Shown: positions 19,254 to 28,832, counted from the first letter of the stretch. The stretch: 47,801 nucleotides of DNA from Candidatus Microgenomates bacterium (GCA_023245215.1 JAHFKS010000005.1:1-47801); one strand, 5' to 3'. Program-made: numbers and translations. Notes: generated by a model not told the origin, from the sequence alone.

Positions 19254-20339
19254 ATGAATGATCTGCTGTATTATATTGCGTTTTCACACTGTATTGGCAT
19301 CGGGCCGATGAAGTTTTCTTTGTTAAAAAAGCGCTTTAGAACAGCTAAAAAAGCCTACTTAGCGAGTAGAAGGGAGTTAATTGAAGTGATTGGAGTTTCT
19401 CTAACAGAAAAATTTCTGGATTTTAGGAATAGATTTGATCCAGTGAAAAAATTGGAAGAATTAAAAAGAAAAGAAATAACTGTTTTGACAATTGATAGCA
19501 AAGATTACCCAGAGTCCGTAAGAAATATTTCCGATCCGCCGATTTGCATTTATTTGAAAGGCTTCACATTAAAGGTGTTTGCGCCTTTTTTGACATTTGC
19601 CATCGTTGGCACTCGTCAACCGACTCCGTATGGCGTCCAGGTGGCGCGGAAATTTGCCTATGAACTGGCCAGTGCGGGGTTTATTATCGTTTCCGGAATG
19701 GCTTATGGCATTGATACGATAGCTTATCAGGCCTGCCTCGAGGCGAATGGTAAAACCATTGCTGTTTTGGGCTGCGGAGTTGACGTTGTCTATCCGTCCA
19801 GTAACCGTTTGCTGTATGAAAGGATTATAAAAAACGGAGCGGTGATTTCCGAATTTCCTCCCGGGCAGTTTGTTTTGAAAGGGTTGTTTGTCGCCAGGAA
19901 CCGGATTATTTCTGCGTTTTCCCAGGGAGTGATGATTGTCGAGGGGACAAAAGACTCAGGTTCTTTAATAACAGCCCGCTATGCCGCCGAACAGGGAAAA
20001 GAGGTCTTTGCACCGCCCAATCCTATTACTTCAATAATGTCGGCCGCCCCGAATATTTTGCTCAAAGAAGGCGCTAAACTCGTGACGAAAGTAGAAGATA
20101 TTTATGAAGAATTTAATTTGAGGATTACTCCAAAGAAAAAAGAAGACATTGTCAAAAAATTAAATAATGAAGAAAAAAAGATTTTTATCTTATTGAATAA
20201 AAAGCCGTTATTAGTTGATGGTTTAGTTGCGGCATTAAAAAAACCTATTGGTTTGGTGTTGAATATAGTTTCTCTTATGGAAATAGACGGAATAATCGAA
20301 AAAAATAATGATAATAAATACCAAATCAAACTTCATTGA
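19254..20339 (+). CDS. dprA: DNA-processing protein DprA
   Basis: AIVGTRQPTPYGVQVARKFAYELASAGFIIVSGMAYGIDTIAYQACLEANGKTIAVLGCGVDVVYP...GSLITARYAAEQGKEVFAPP. Confidence 0.95.
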   Translation: MNDLLYYIAFSHCIGIGPMKFSLLKKRFRTAKKAYLASRRELIEVIGVSLTEKFLDFRNRFDPVKKLEELKRKEITVLTIDSKDYPESVRNISDPPICIYLKGFTLKVFAPFLTFAIVGTRQPTPYGVQVARKFAYELASAGFIIVSGMAYGIDTIAYQACLEANGKTIAVLGCGVDVVYPSSNRLLYERIIKNGAVISEFPPGQFVLKGLFVARNRIISAFSQGVMIVEGTKDSGSLITARYAAEQGKEVFAPPNPITSIMSAAPNILLKEGAKLVTKVEDIYEEFNLRITPKKKEDIVKKLNNEEKKIFILLNKKPLLVDGLVAALKKPIGLVLNIVSLMEIDGIIEKNNDNKYQIKLH

Positions 20340-20736
20340 CTAGGCGGTCGGCTTCGGCGTTCTGTTCGCGGGGGACAAGATGGTAGGTGATTGGCAGTTT
20401 GATTTCCTGTTCCAATACTCTAATCTTCAATATATATTCTTTAATCTTGCCGTTTTTCACCTTGAACATCCCCTTGACTTGATTAACCATCAATCTCGAA
20501 TCGCTATAAAATTCCAGTTTTGAGACTTGAGCTGTAGATTTGAGATTTAGGATTTGAATTTTGACATTTTCAAGCGCTTTTATCAGAGCCGTATATTCGG
20601 CATCATTATTGGTGGCGGTGCCAATGCTTTCTTTGTGCTCAAATACTAGCTTTTTGTCTAAATAGAATACCATTCCAATTGATGCCGGACCAGGATTGCC
20701 TTTTGACCCGCCGTCTGTAAAGATCTTTAAGATCAT
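20326..20736 (-). CDS. Ribonuclease HI-like protein
   Basis: IFTDGGSKGNPGPASIGMVFY, TNNDAEYTALIKALE, LEFYSDSRLMVNQVKG; 14-nt tail-to-tail overlap with dprA. Confidence 0.88.
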   Translation of the reverse strand: MILKIFTDGGSKGNPGPASIGMVFYLDKKLVFEHKESIGTATNNDAEYTALIKALENVKIQILNLKSTAQVSKLEFYSDSRLMVNQVKGMFKVKNGKIKEYILKIRVLEQEIKLPITYHLVPREQNAEADRLVNEV

Positions 20737-20737
20737 A

Positions 20738-21508
20738 TCAATAAGTTGTTACGAAGAATTCGGCGGGAATTTGCGGATAAGACTGGAAAAGGGTGACTTT
20801 TTTGGAAACTCCGCTATCAGTTTTCACATCAGAGAAAGCCGTCCTTCCCTGGATAGGGAAGTTGGAAGCGCGGGTAAAGATGAGTTTTGTCGGATTGTAC
20901 ATAACTCTGGCATAGAGTAGCTTGCTGTCGGTGCTTATGTCAGCTGCCGGGACCGTATAAGAATAGTCATAAGTGCTGTCGGCCGAGCAGACGCCGGCAC
21001 TTGCCGCTGCATTACTGATTCTGCTTCCCGGGTCGACGACATATTTTTTCACGCTGTTGTCTTTGACTAAGGTCAGTTCAAGAGCCGGGTTGGTGGTAGC
21101 CGCTTTAAAACAGACAGTGACATCCTGGCCCGTTGAGGTTCCAGTAAAAGCTTTGGTGTCGGGGTCATAGTCGGCCATGTAAAAAGTATAGGCGGCGTCT
21201 TTGGCAACAGCTGGTGTGGTGAAAGTATTAGTAATGAGATTTTCAACCGTAGCCGTACCGGTGATTCCGGTGAAAGAACTAAGTTGGCCTTCACCGATAG
21301 TGACATTCTGGTTGGTCTGCAAGGCAGATTCAAGGGCGGCCTCGGCAGCAGCCAAAGCTTTCTGAGATTCCTGCTCTAATTTGGTGGTTTTTGATTCGTT
21401 GGTTGACTTAAAAGTAATGGCCAAGACGACAGTCAGTATCGTCGCGAGAACCATAACTGTTATCAATAATATTTGTCCTTTTTTTGTTTTCATAAGAAAT
21501 TTTATCAC
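20738..21508 (-). CDS. PilX-N-like pilus-associated protein
   Basis: N-terminus MKTKKGQILLITVMVLATILTVVLAITFKSTNESKTTKLEQESQKALAAAEAALESAL: single TM plus AEA motif as in PilX N-terminal domains. Confidence 0.55.
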   Translation of the reverse strand: MIKFLMKTKKGQILLITVMVLATILTVVLAITFKSTNESKTTKLEQESQKALAAAEAALESALQTNQNVTIGEGQLSSFTGITGTATVENLITNTFTTPAVAKDAAYTFYMADYDPDTKAFTGTSTGQDVTVCFKAATTNPALELTLVKDNSVKKYVVDPGSRISNAAASAGVCSADSTYDYSYTVPAADISTDSKLLYARVMYNPTKLIFTRASNFPIQGRTAFSDVKTDSGVSKKVTLFQSYPQIPAEFFVTTY

Positions 21509-22809
21509 TGCTGCTGCTGCCAGTCATAGTTGGCAACTGATAAATATGGCAAAAGATCAAGATATATATTCGGCTTAAAGACGGTAAATAATGATGGCCT
21601 ATTCAAATTCGCCCATTTTCTTCCGTTAGTTGTCGTGTTATTAACAAGCAAATTTCCGTCAATCTTCAATCCTTGATCAGCAGTTGTCCCAGTGTCAGTT
21701 GCTATAGAAATAAAAATTCCTTTAGCTTCAGTTACCGTGGAAGCAAAATTAATAGTAGGAGATAGTATTGCCAGCGATTTTGCCGGTAGAAAGGTTCCGG
21801 TGACATTAATATTAACAGGCGTTTCACTAACAAGAACTACATTGTATTGATCAAGAGTTGGAGGAACTGATGTAATGTCCAAGGCTTTATTACTTTCATA
21901 TAAATAGATTCCGTTACCATTAATTTGGTTTAGATCACTGATAGATTTATTTTCTTTTCTCCCTTTAACATAGTCTAGATATCCCTTAGGATCCATCGAT
22001 GGAGGAATCGAGTCATATGATCCATCCTTCCAGTCGGAAGTATTGGCTTTAGCAGACGAATTAAGACCAGTTATAGCAAGGCTGGATGAAGAGACAACTC
22101 CGCCGTTGCCAACTATAAAATAAGATTGAGTTGTGTCGTCGCTGTCATAGGCAACCGGGCTGGCCGGGATCAAACTTTCCAATCTCTCACCAGATATAAA
22201 GGATGAATCTTTTATTTTACTCCAAGGCCCAGGTACCGGAACAGGGGTCGGCGTCGGAGTAGGAGTAGCTGTCACCCAGGTGATAGTCGGTGTTCCGCCA
22301 CCGCCTCCACCACCGCCACCGCCTCCACCATAAGTTGTAATAGGTACAAAAAACTTTCCTGCGATATCTAAACCGGGACCTCCCGTACCTGTATAACCTG
22401 AGGAGTATCCAACTTTATTAAATTGATTACCTGGGGTATTTAAGGCTCCTTTATAAAAACAACCATTATTCACACAAGCTACAAGAGGTAAACTTGGATT
22501 ACCATTTGCATCAATCGAATAAGCCATTCCAGAGATATAGCCAGTTTGACCTGGTTTAAGACTATCGCTAACACCGTATGAAGCATCGTAAAAATTTGTT
22601 CCACTAACTTTATTATAGAATTTTCCTGCAATAGGATTACCATTGCTGTCTTTTGATTGTGCTATATCACCTGGAGGAACATACGAATTCCTGGAACAAC
22701 CTTTTCTACAGCCATAGGCTGGGTTCCATTTTTCGCCATATTTAGCATCGACGGTAAGAATAGATGCGAAAATAAGAAAGAAAAATAATCCGAGAAGAAT
22801 TTTCTTCAT
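21505..22809 (-). CDS. Secreted protein with poly-Gly and TPTPTPTP linker, probably surface/pilus associated
   Basis: Signal peptide MKKILLGLFFFLIFASILTVDA; GGGGGGGGGGGGTP...TPTPTPTPVPVPGP; ATGA overlap with the PilX-like gene. Confidence 0.6.
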   Translation of the reverse strand: MKKILLGLFFFLIFASILTVDAKYGEKWNPAYGCRKGCSRNSYVPPGDIAQSKDSNGNPIAGKFYNKVSGTNFYDASYGVSDSLKPGQTGYISGMAYSIDANGNPSLPLVACVNNGCFYKGALNTPGNQFNKVGYSSGYTGTGGPGLDIAGKFFVPITTYGGGGGGGGGGGGTPTITWVTATPTPTPTPVPVPGPWSKIKDSSFISGERLESLIPASPVAYDSDDTTQSYFIVGNGGVVSSSSLAITGLNSSAKANTSDWKDGSYDSIPPSMDPKGYLDYVKGRKENKSISDLNQINGNGIYLYESNKALDITSVPPTLDQYNVVLVSETPVNINVTGTFLPAKSLAILSPTINFASTVTEAKGIFISIATDTGTTADQGLKIDGNLLVNNTTTNGRKWANLNRPSLFTVFKPNIYLDLLPYLSVANYDWQQQQ

Positions 22810-22896
22810 TAATACTAATATAATACTACTTGCTTTCCAGTGTCAAGGGATAATAAGAAAAAGTTTAAATCAATTTAAGAATCATTTAAAAAGGTA

Positions 22897-23743
22897 AGAG
22901 ATCTTACCAAACGAGTACCCAAACTTTGCCGAAGTCTGCCGGGTTAAAAGTACCATTTTTGATTGCCTGAATCATTTCGTTTCTTTTTGCCTGCATCGGT
23001 TCAGCCATAAATTTATTAAAGTCGACAAAATTTGCAAACGGCCAGTTAAAATCCGGGTTACTGCCTTCTTGTCTGCCAAGGTTAAATTTTGGAATATATA
23101 ATCCTACACGAGTTGAGCCATCAATTTTTGAAAGTTGTATTTGTGATTCGTTAGAAATTCCGCTCGTATCATTTCTATCAATATCAAAAGCAGAAAACAC
23201 AGGTGTAACATGGAGAATGCCTTGAGTATCATAGTAGTAGAGTCTGTTTGATGTTAAAAATCTTGAGGCGTTTCCGCTTGAATCAACTACTTTAAACTGT
23301 TCATTTGATCTTCGTACAGGTGAATTATCACTATTATTACCCGATTTAATAAAATCCGTATGATTACCACCGACGTTTTCCCAATCTGCAAAGATAAAAC
23401 CATTAAATTGAGAGATATTAGTTATGGTTAACTGCCATTGTTCAGGTTTTATAGGCTGAACTCCAGGAGGTAAGATCACATTACCATTGGCATCGTAGAC
23501 GCCAAGTTCAGGATGAGCTTTCCAAAAAGCATCAACCGTATTTGCAAGTTTACCAGAGCTTACATCATGATTTTGTTCTTCATTAATACTAGGCATAACA
23601 TCAACAACGTAGGGATTAAATTCAGTTATCATTGGTTTATCGAGCTGCAAAACCGGAGCGGATTCGGTTGCCGTTGACGGAATAGCTGTTGGTTCAACAG
23701 TAGGAGGAGGAGCTGTTTCCGTGATAGAAATCACCGGTGGAGT
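22897..23743. repeat. Direct repeat copy 1 (~847 bp, offset 1091 bp to copy 2)
   Basis: Encoded protein segment PPVISITETAPPP...KVWVLVW identical in both ORFs; boundaries read at both ends (gagatcttacc... to ...caccggtggagt). Confidence 0.95.
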
Positions 23744-23911
23744 GTTAACGGGTCCACAACCTTCAAGAGCCATGGCGAGAACAGCGAGAGTGCCGCCGAC
23801 TTGAAAAACTTCCTTTTTTGTCAAGAGAGGACGAACAATTATATTAGGTAATTGTGGTACCGCTCCTTTATATTTTGCTCCAACAGACTTTACTACAGAA
23901 GTTTCTGGCAT
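22904..23911 (-). CDS. Putative lipoprotein B (short paralog)
   Basis: TKKEVFQVGGTLAVLAMALEGC lipobox-like signal; C-terminal ~280 aa identical to the 23995-25662 product. Confidence 0.75.
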   Translation of the reverse strand: MPETSVVKSVGAKYKGAVPQLPNIIVRPLLTKKEVFQVGGTLAVLAMALEGCGPVNTPPVISITETAPPPTVEPTAIPSTATESAPVLQLDKPMITEFNPYVVDVMPSINEEQNHDVSSGKLANTVDAFWKAHPELGVYDANGNVILPPGVQPIKPEQWQLTITNISQFNGFIFADWENVGGNHTDFIKSGNNSDNSPVRRSNEQFKVVDSSGNASRFLTSNRLYYYDTQGILHVTPVFSAFDIDRNDTSGISNESQIQLSKIDGSTRVGLYIPKFNLGRQEGSNPDFNWPFANFVDFNKFMAEPMQAKRNEMIQAIKNGTFNPADFGKVWVLVW

Positions 23912-23987
23912 ATCTTTAATACAAATTAAGCTTATAGTATATCAAGAAGAGAGAATTAAAGCAATTTGAGAGACTTTTAGGAAGCTG

Positions 23988-24834
23988 AGAGATCTTACCA
24001 AACGAGTACCCAAACTTTGCCGAAGTCTGCCGGGTTAAAAGTACCATTTTTGATTGCCTGAATCATTTCGTTTCTTTTTGCCTGCATCGGTTCAGCCATA
24101 AATTTATTAAAGTCGACAAAATTTGCAAACGGCCAGTTAAAATCCGGGTTACTGCCTTCTTGTCTGCCAAGGTTAAATTTTGGAATATATAATCCTACAC
24201 GAGTTGAGCCATCAATTTTTGAAAGTTGTATTTGTGATTCGTTAGAAATTCCGCTCGTATCATTTCTATCAATATCAAAAGCAGAAAACACAGGTGTAAC
24301 ATGGAGAATGCCTTGAGTATCATAGTAGTAGAGTCTGTTTGATGTTAAAAATCTTGAGGCGTTTCCGCTTGAATCAACTACTTTAAACTGTTCATTTGAT
24401 CTTCGTACAGGTGAATTATCACTATTATTACCCGATTTAATAAAATCCGTATGATTACCACCGACGTTTTCCCAATCTGCAAAGATAAAACCATTAAATT
24501 GAGAGATATTAGTTATGGTTAACTGCCATTGTTCAGGTTTTATAGGCTGAACTCCAGGAGGTAAGATCACATTACCATTGGCATCGTAGACGCCAAGTTC
24601 AGGATGAGCTTTCCAAAAAGCATCAACCGTATTTGCAAGTTTACCAGAGCTTACATCATGATTTTGTTCTTCATTAATACTAGGCATAACATCAACAACG
24701 TAGGGATTAAATTCAGTTATCATTGGTTTATCGAGCTGCAAAACCGGAGCGGATTCGGTTGCCGTTGACGGAATAGCTGTTGGTTCAACAGTAGGAGGAG
24801 GAGCTGTTTCCGTGATAGAAATCACCGGTGGAGT
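23988..24834. repeat. Direct repeat copy 2 (~847 bp)
   Basis: See copy 1 at 22897-23743. Confidence 0.95.
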
Positions 24835-25662
24835 ACCTGTAGGAAGGCCTTGGGCGTGGGCGACATTCGCGTCTAAACTCAAGACTTTCCCGACCAAATC
24901 AACTAAAGTACTTTTTCCATCGCCATTAGATTTCTTTAGCCAAGAGATAGCATTTGGAGAAGTTTGGAAAGGATTACCGATAATAAATCTGCCAACGTTT
25001 TTCTGAGCCAGCTGTTCTTGGACCAATTTTTCTAAAGCCGGCTGTTTTACTAGACTGACATCTTGTACTTCAATCTTCCCATAGTTTAAGAACATGAATG
25101 TCAATTCCGAATTACCCTTGTTGTCGCCGACAATAGAATAAGTAGATATGACTGTTCCATCATCATAAACCAGGATTTTTGACTTGACTTCACCAACTAC
25201 ATTAATCGAACCATCAGGAGCAACTTCATAAGAAATTTTTTCCTTATCTAAAGTTTTTTTTAATTCGGGTGAAGCCTTAAATGAACTATAAGTTTTTCCG
25301 TTTTCCGTCCCGAAAAGGTCAAAAGATATCTTTTTTGCATTATTTTGGTTTGAATCTACTTCAAAGGAACCGTCGCTGGATTGGTTAGCTTCAAGTGTAT
25401 AACCGTTGACGATTTTACTTCCAGAGCGGGTTTCTACGGCTGATTTTAAATCAGGATTAATCTTAGAAAGATCAATTGGTTTAGCCTCCATTGGTGCGGC
25501 TGAAGCAGGCGCGCAACCTTCAAGAGCCATGGCGAGAACAGCGAGAGTGCCGCCGACTTGAAAAACTTCCTTTTTTGTCATTAGGGGGCGCGCCGCAGCA
25601 TTTGGAAGATGGGGAACGGCTCCTTTAAATCTTGCAAGAGTCTTTCTGACAATTTCTGTCAT
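23995..25662 (-). CDS. Putative lipoprotein A (long paralog with extra ~220-aa middle region)
   Basis: Same signal/lipobox TKKEVFQVGGTLAVLAMALEGC; unique central region; C-terminus identical to paralog B. Confidence 0.75.
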   Translation of the reverse strand: MTEIVRKTLARFKGAVPHLPNAAARPLMTKKEVFQVGGTLAVLAMALEGCAPASAAPMEAKPIDLSKINPDLKSAVETRSGSKIVNGYTLEANQSSDGSFEVDSNQNNAKKISFDLFGTENGKTYSSFKASPELKKTLDKEKISYEVAPDGSINVVGEVKSKILVYDDGTVISTYSIVGDNKGNSELTFMFLNYGKIEVQDVSLVKQPALEKLVQEQLAQKNVGRFIIGNPFQTSPNAISWLKKSNGDGKSTLVDLVGKVLSLDANVAHAQGLPTGTPPVISITETAPPPTVEPTAIPSTATESAPVLQLDKPMITEFNPYVVDVMPSINEEQNHDVSSGKLANTVDAFWKAHPELGVYDANGNVILPPGVQPIKPEQWQLTITNISQFNGFIFADWENVGGNHTDFIKSGNNSDNSPVRRSNEQFKVVDSSGNASRFLTSNRLYYYDTQGILHVTPVFSAFDIDRNDTSGISNESQIQLSKIDGSTRVGLYIPKFNLGRQEGSNPDFNWPFANFVDFNKFMAEPMQAKRNEMIQAIKNGTFNPADFGKVWVLVW

Positions 25663-25670
25663 ATCGATAT

Positions 25671-25699
25671 ATTATACGCCTATATCCTTAATTTGTCAA
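25671..25699 (-). promoter_or_regulatory. Consensus sigma70-type promoter TTGACA-N17-TATAAT for lipoprotein A
   Basis: Minus strand TTGACA AATTAAGGATATAGGCG TATAAT ATATCGAT ATG; lies over the 3' end of the SecA-like gene. Confidence 0.85.
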
Positions 25700-28507
25700 A
25701 AAACTATATCTTTGATTGAAAATATGAAAACTTTTTTCCGACGTTTGTTTTTTTATCATATTTTCTAACTTATTTGAGCCTGAAACAGTTAAATAGTTGC
25801 CAGAGTTATCATAGATTAGATAAACCTGGCCATCTTTTCTATAGGCTATGACATCGGTCAATTTACCCAGTCCGGAGAAAACCTTAGCAAAACCCCAATT
25901 TATATTAGCAAACCTTGGGTCAACGCTTTCCGTAAAAAAATAGAGAATATTATCGGGAGAAACTGGAATATGAAAATAACGATTTCCTCCCTCACTAGTT
26001 GTCTTTAAATGTTTTTCCAATACTCCTTCGCGATGTTTATACCAATCGGTGGCGGAATTGGAGAATTCAGAATCTTTTAATAAATATGAATATAGTTCGG
26101 TAAAAAAAGATTTAGCGTCTTGTAATCTGGCCTCTTTAGTAATAAGAGTGGATCTTTGAGTGATAAATTCTTTCATCATTTCCGGCAATCCCATAAAGTA
26201 ATTATAGAAAAATGCCTCATTTACGGGCTTCTCATTTTTGATTTTGTCTTCCAATTCCTTGCTTATTTTCTCGCCCAAGCGGTTAATCAAGTCATCAAAA
26301 AGTATGGCTATTTCGTCACCTTGAGCCTCTTTTTGTTCAGACTGTTTTAATATTTCCAACATAGTTTTCCTAATTTGCTCCGGATTGTTTTTTGCATTTT
26401 TTAATCTGTTTTTGACTTCGATTTGATCTAGCTTGCCTAGAGCATGTGCCATCATGCTGACTTTATCATCAAAGAACATAATGTAGGGTTCGAGAAACTC
26501 TTCGCTGACGAACCAGGAAAAATTGTCTCCCTCTGCCCGGCGCCTCCCTAAAATCTGCATCAGCTGAGCCCTGTTGGCTGGTAAATCATGTAATACAATA
26601 CGGAGATCCGGAAAGCTGTCATCGTTTTTGACGATATTTACACCGAATCCTGCCGCTCCGGAGGAAACGGCGATTTTTACTTTTCCTTCGGCCAGGTCAC
26701 GATAAATTTGCTTAGTTTTTTCTTGATATTCCAATAGCGCTTCTGGGTCAGAAGGTTTACTCGGAATATAGACTACTTTTGTTTTCCCGAACTTTTCGAC
26801 TAGTCGGTCAAATATTTTTTGGCTGTTTTCAATATGATAGCTGACGATTAAAGTCGGCCCTTCATCTTTGACAGAACCAACTAATCGGTCAATCGTTTCT
26901 TCTTCGCTTTCAAACACTTCAGGATTGGGAACGGTTTTTATCTGCGGAGTAGTAATTATTTCAATGTCGCTACCAGTGGCGTCTTTGAGAAAATTTGCGA
27001 ACGTGGAAGGGAGGATTTTTTTTGTTTCCGGGTCAGGAAACATCAAGGTTCCCGAGGCAAATCTCAGTTTATCTTTTAGATGATTGACAAAAGTTTGGAA
27101 AGTTGTTGTCTTAAATGCTACCGGGTTGAGGGGGACAAAATCGAAAATTCCTTCAATAGCTAAAATACTTGCCTGGTCTTCGCGGGAGAACTTATGGTCG
27201 CTCAAAAACTGGTCAATGTAAGAATCCCTTACTTGTGGTCCATGTTCACTTAAATTATACAGCAGGCCCTTTTTTTTATATATTTTAGCCATTTTTTCAC
27301 CGATATCCTCATATAAATATCCTTCATTAGATTCAAAAGCAAAGTGATTATTAATTAATTGCATAGATAGTTGGTTTGTTTGTTCAGCTCCCAAGTCCAG
27401 TTTTTTAGCAATAATTCCGATACCTTCTTGAAAAGCACCAATTACCTGATCGTCTGATTTTTCCCCCGGCCGGTATTTTTTTAGATGTTCTGACATATTC
27501 AATCGCCCTAGTTTTCTTTTGATGTTATTTGAGAGAGTAAAGCCTCCCGCCTCAGGACGGTAATTTTGTGGTTCCAATTGTTTGTATATAATGAACCGTC
27601 TAAGCCAGTCAGCGGTTGAATCGATAATCTCTTCGGGCGAATAATATTGATTTTCGTTGATTTTTACATATGGTGACCGGCGATTGTAAGGAACGTCGGC
27701 CTCGTCAAAATAAATATTGCCGGTTTCTTCGTAAAACTTATTTGGATTTTCTTGATATTTGAATACAAGGTCGCGGTCAGTGGCTAAAATAATTGAAGGT
27801 TTTTTGGGTTTTTTTTCAACCGACTGATCGGCATTTACTTGATCTTGCCAATAGCTGTCGCGGATTTCTTCTTCAGTCTTTTTAGAATATCCACCGGTTA
27901 GCAGTGTTTCTTTCATCATTTTTTCTCTTAATTCTTCGGATAACCCTTGAGGGGTGGCTTCTTCTTTCATTGACTCTTTGTTTAAAGAGAAACCTGGTAT
28001 TGATTTTTCAAGAGTTCCCGTAAAAAAGTCAATATTAGTTTCTAACTCTGCGAGCAAAGATTCATCAGTAGTTACCATCACTGAAGTTTCGTCGTCAGAA
28101 GTCAATGCTTCGACGACATTAACTATCGGGAAGACGACTGATGTTTTTCCTTCTCCAGTACCCATTTGGACGTGTTTTCCAGCGAGTAAGGAAACAACTG
28201 CTTTTATTTGTCTTTTTTCTTTTTCAAGGTCGTAAGCTTCTTTTTGGAATCTTTCACGGTTTTTGAAAAAAAGAAAAGCGGTCAAGATGTCTCCGAACTG
28301 TTCTTTTAATTCTGGTCTTTCTCGGGATTCGGCATATGATTCCCTAAAATGTTGATATAAAGATGTTTTGTCAGAATAATTTTTCTGAACGAATTTTTCT
28401 ATCAATCCTTGAATTTTTAAGATTCTTTTGCTTTCTGACGAAGAGAAAAGATTGCGTTCGATTCTGGTAAGAATTGGTGATAATCGTCGTTGTTCCTGGG
28501 GATTCAT
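25688..28507 (-). CDS. Divergent SecA-like DEAD/helicase ATPase
   Basis: Walker A QMGTGEGKTSVVFPIVNVVEAL, DEAD-like NIYFDEADVPYNRRSPYVK, motif VI-like AGFGVNIV...DLPANRAQLMQILGRRRAEGDNFSWFVSEE; no obvious C-terminal zinc motif. Confidence 0.75.
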   Translation of the reverse strand: MNPQEQRRLSPILTRIERNLFSSSESKRILKIQGLIEKFVQKNYSDKTSLYQHFRESYAESRERPELKEQFGDILTAFLFFKNRERFQKEAYDLEKEKRQIKAVVSLLAGKHVQMGTGEGKTSVVFPIVNVVEALTSDDETSVMVTTDESLLAELETNIDFFTGTLEKSIPGFSLNKESMKEEATPQGLSEELREKMMKETLLTGGYSKKTEEEIRDSYWQDQVNADQSVEKKPKKPSIILATDRDLVFKYQENPNKFYEETGNIYFDEADVPYNRRSPYVKINENQYYSPEEIIDSTADWLRRFIIYKQLEPQNYRPEAGGFTLSNNIKRKLGRLNMSEHLKKYRPGEKSDDQVIGAFQEGIGIIAKKLDLGAEQTNQLSMQLINNHFAFESNEGYLYEDIGEKMAKIYKKKGLLYNLSEHGPQVRDSYIDQFLSDHKFSREDQASILAIEGIFDFVPLNPVAFKTTTFQTFVNHLKDKLRFASGTLMFPDPETKKILPSTFANFLKDATGSDIEIITTPQIKTVPNPEVFESEEETIDRLVGSVKDEGPTLIVSYHIENSQKIFDRLVEKFGKTKVVYIPSKPSDPEALLEYQEKTKQIYRDLAEGKVKIAVSSGAAGFGVNIVKNDDSFPDLRIVLHDLPANRAQLMQILGRRRAEGDNFSWFVSEEFLEPYIMFFDDKVSMMAHALGKLDQIEVKNRLKNAKNNPEQIRKTMLEILKQSEQKEAQGDEIAILFDDLINRLGEKISKELEDKIKNEKPVNEAFFYNYFMGLPEMMKEFITQRSTLITKEARLQDAKSFFTELYSYLLKDSEFSNSATDWYKHREGVLEKHLKTTSEGGNRYFHIPVSPDNILYFFTESVDPRFANINWGFAKVFSGLGKLTDVIAYRKDGQVYLIYDNSGNYLTVSGSNKLENMIKKQTSEKSFHIFNQRYSFLTN

Positions 28508-28516
28508 AATCAGATT

Positions 28517-28798
28517 TTAGCAGAAATCGAAGAGCTGGGGATTGTTATAAAAACACAAAGAAGCCACAAAGAAAACTAGGCATAGATTTCTCAACAATTG
28601 GTGCAGTTTGACTCTAAGCGCCGTGGCGATTTTTTGCAGGATTTTGATTGTCGGGTTGGCGTGGCCTTGTTCTATTCGGGAAATATAAGTCCGGTCGACG
28701 TCACAGCGGAAGGCGACCTGTTCCTGGGAGAGTTGCTTTTTCGCCCTGGTTCGACAGATACATTGTCCGAGACGGTCGTAAAAAAAGTTACCGCGCAT
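28517..28798 (-). CDS. XRE-family helix-turn-helix transcriptional regulator
   Basis: CRTRAKKQLSQEQVAFRCDVDRTYISRIEQGHANPTIKILQKIATALRVKLHQLL; 9 nt upstream of the SecA-like gene. Confidence 0.88.
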   Translation of the reverse strand: MRGNFFYDRLGQCICRTRAKKQLSQEQVAFRCDVDRTYISRIEQGHANPTIKILQKIATALRVKLHQLLRNLCLVFFVASLCFYNNPQLFDFC

Positions 28799-28832
28799 GA
28801 TTTGTCAAAAAGAATAGAGAATTGTAAGAAGC

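Noticed and set aside
20738-21578. ORFs 20973..21170 (+), 21073..21333 (-) and 21381..21578 (+)
   Set aside because: Out-of-frame or antisense ORFs over the PilX-like gene and its junction with the upstream gene, lacking recognisable motifs.
22245-22335. G/C-rich microsatellite (ccaccgcctccacc...)
   Set aside because: Explained as poly-Gly and TPTPTP linker codons of the secreted protein; only a possible slippage site.
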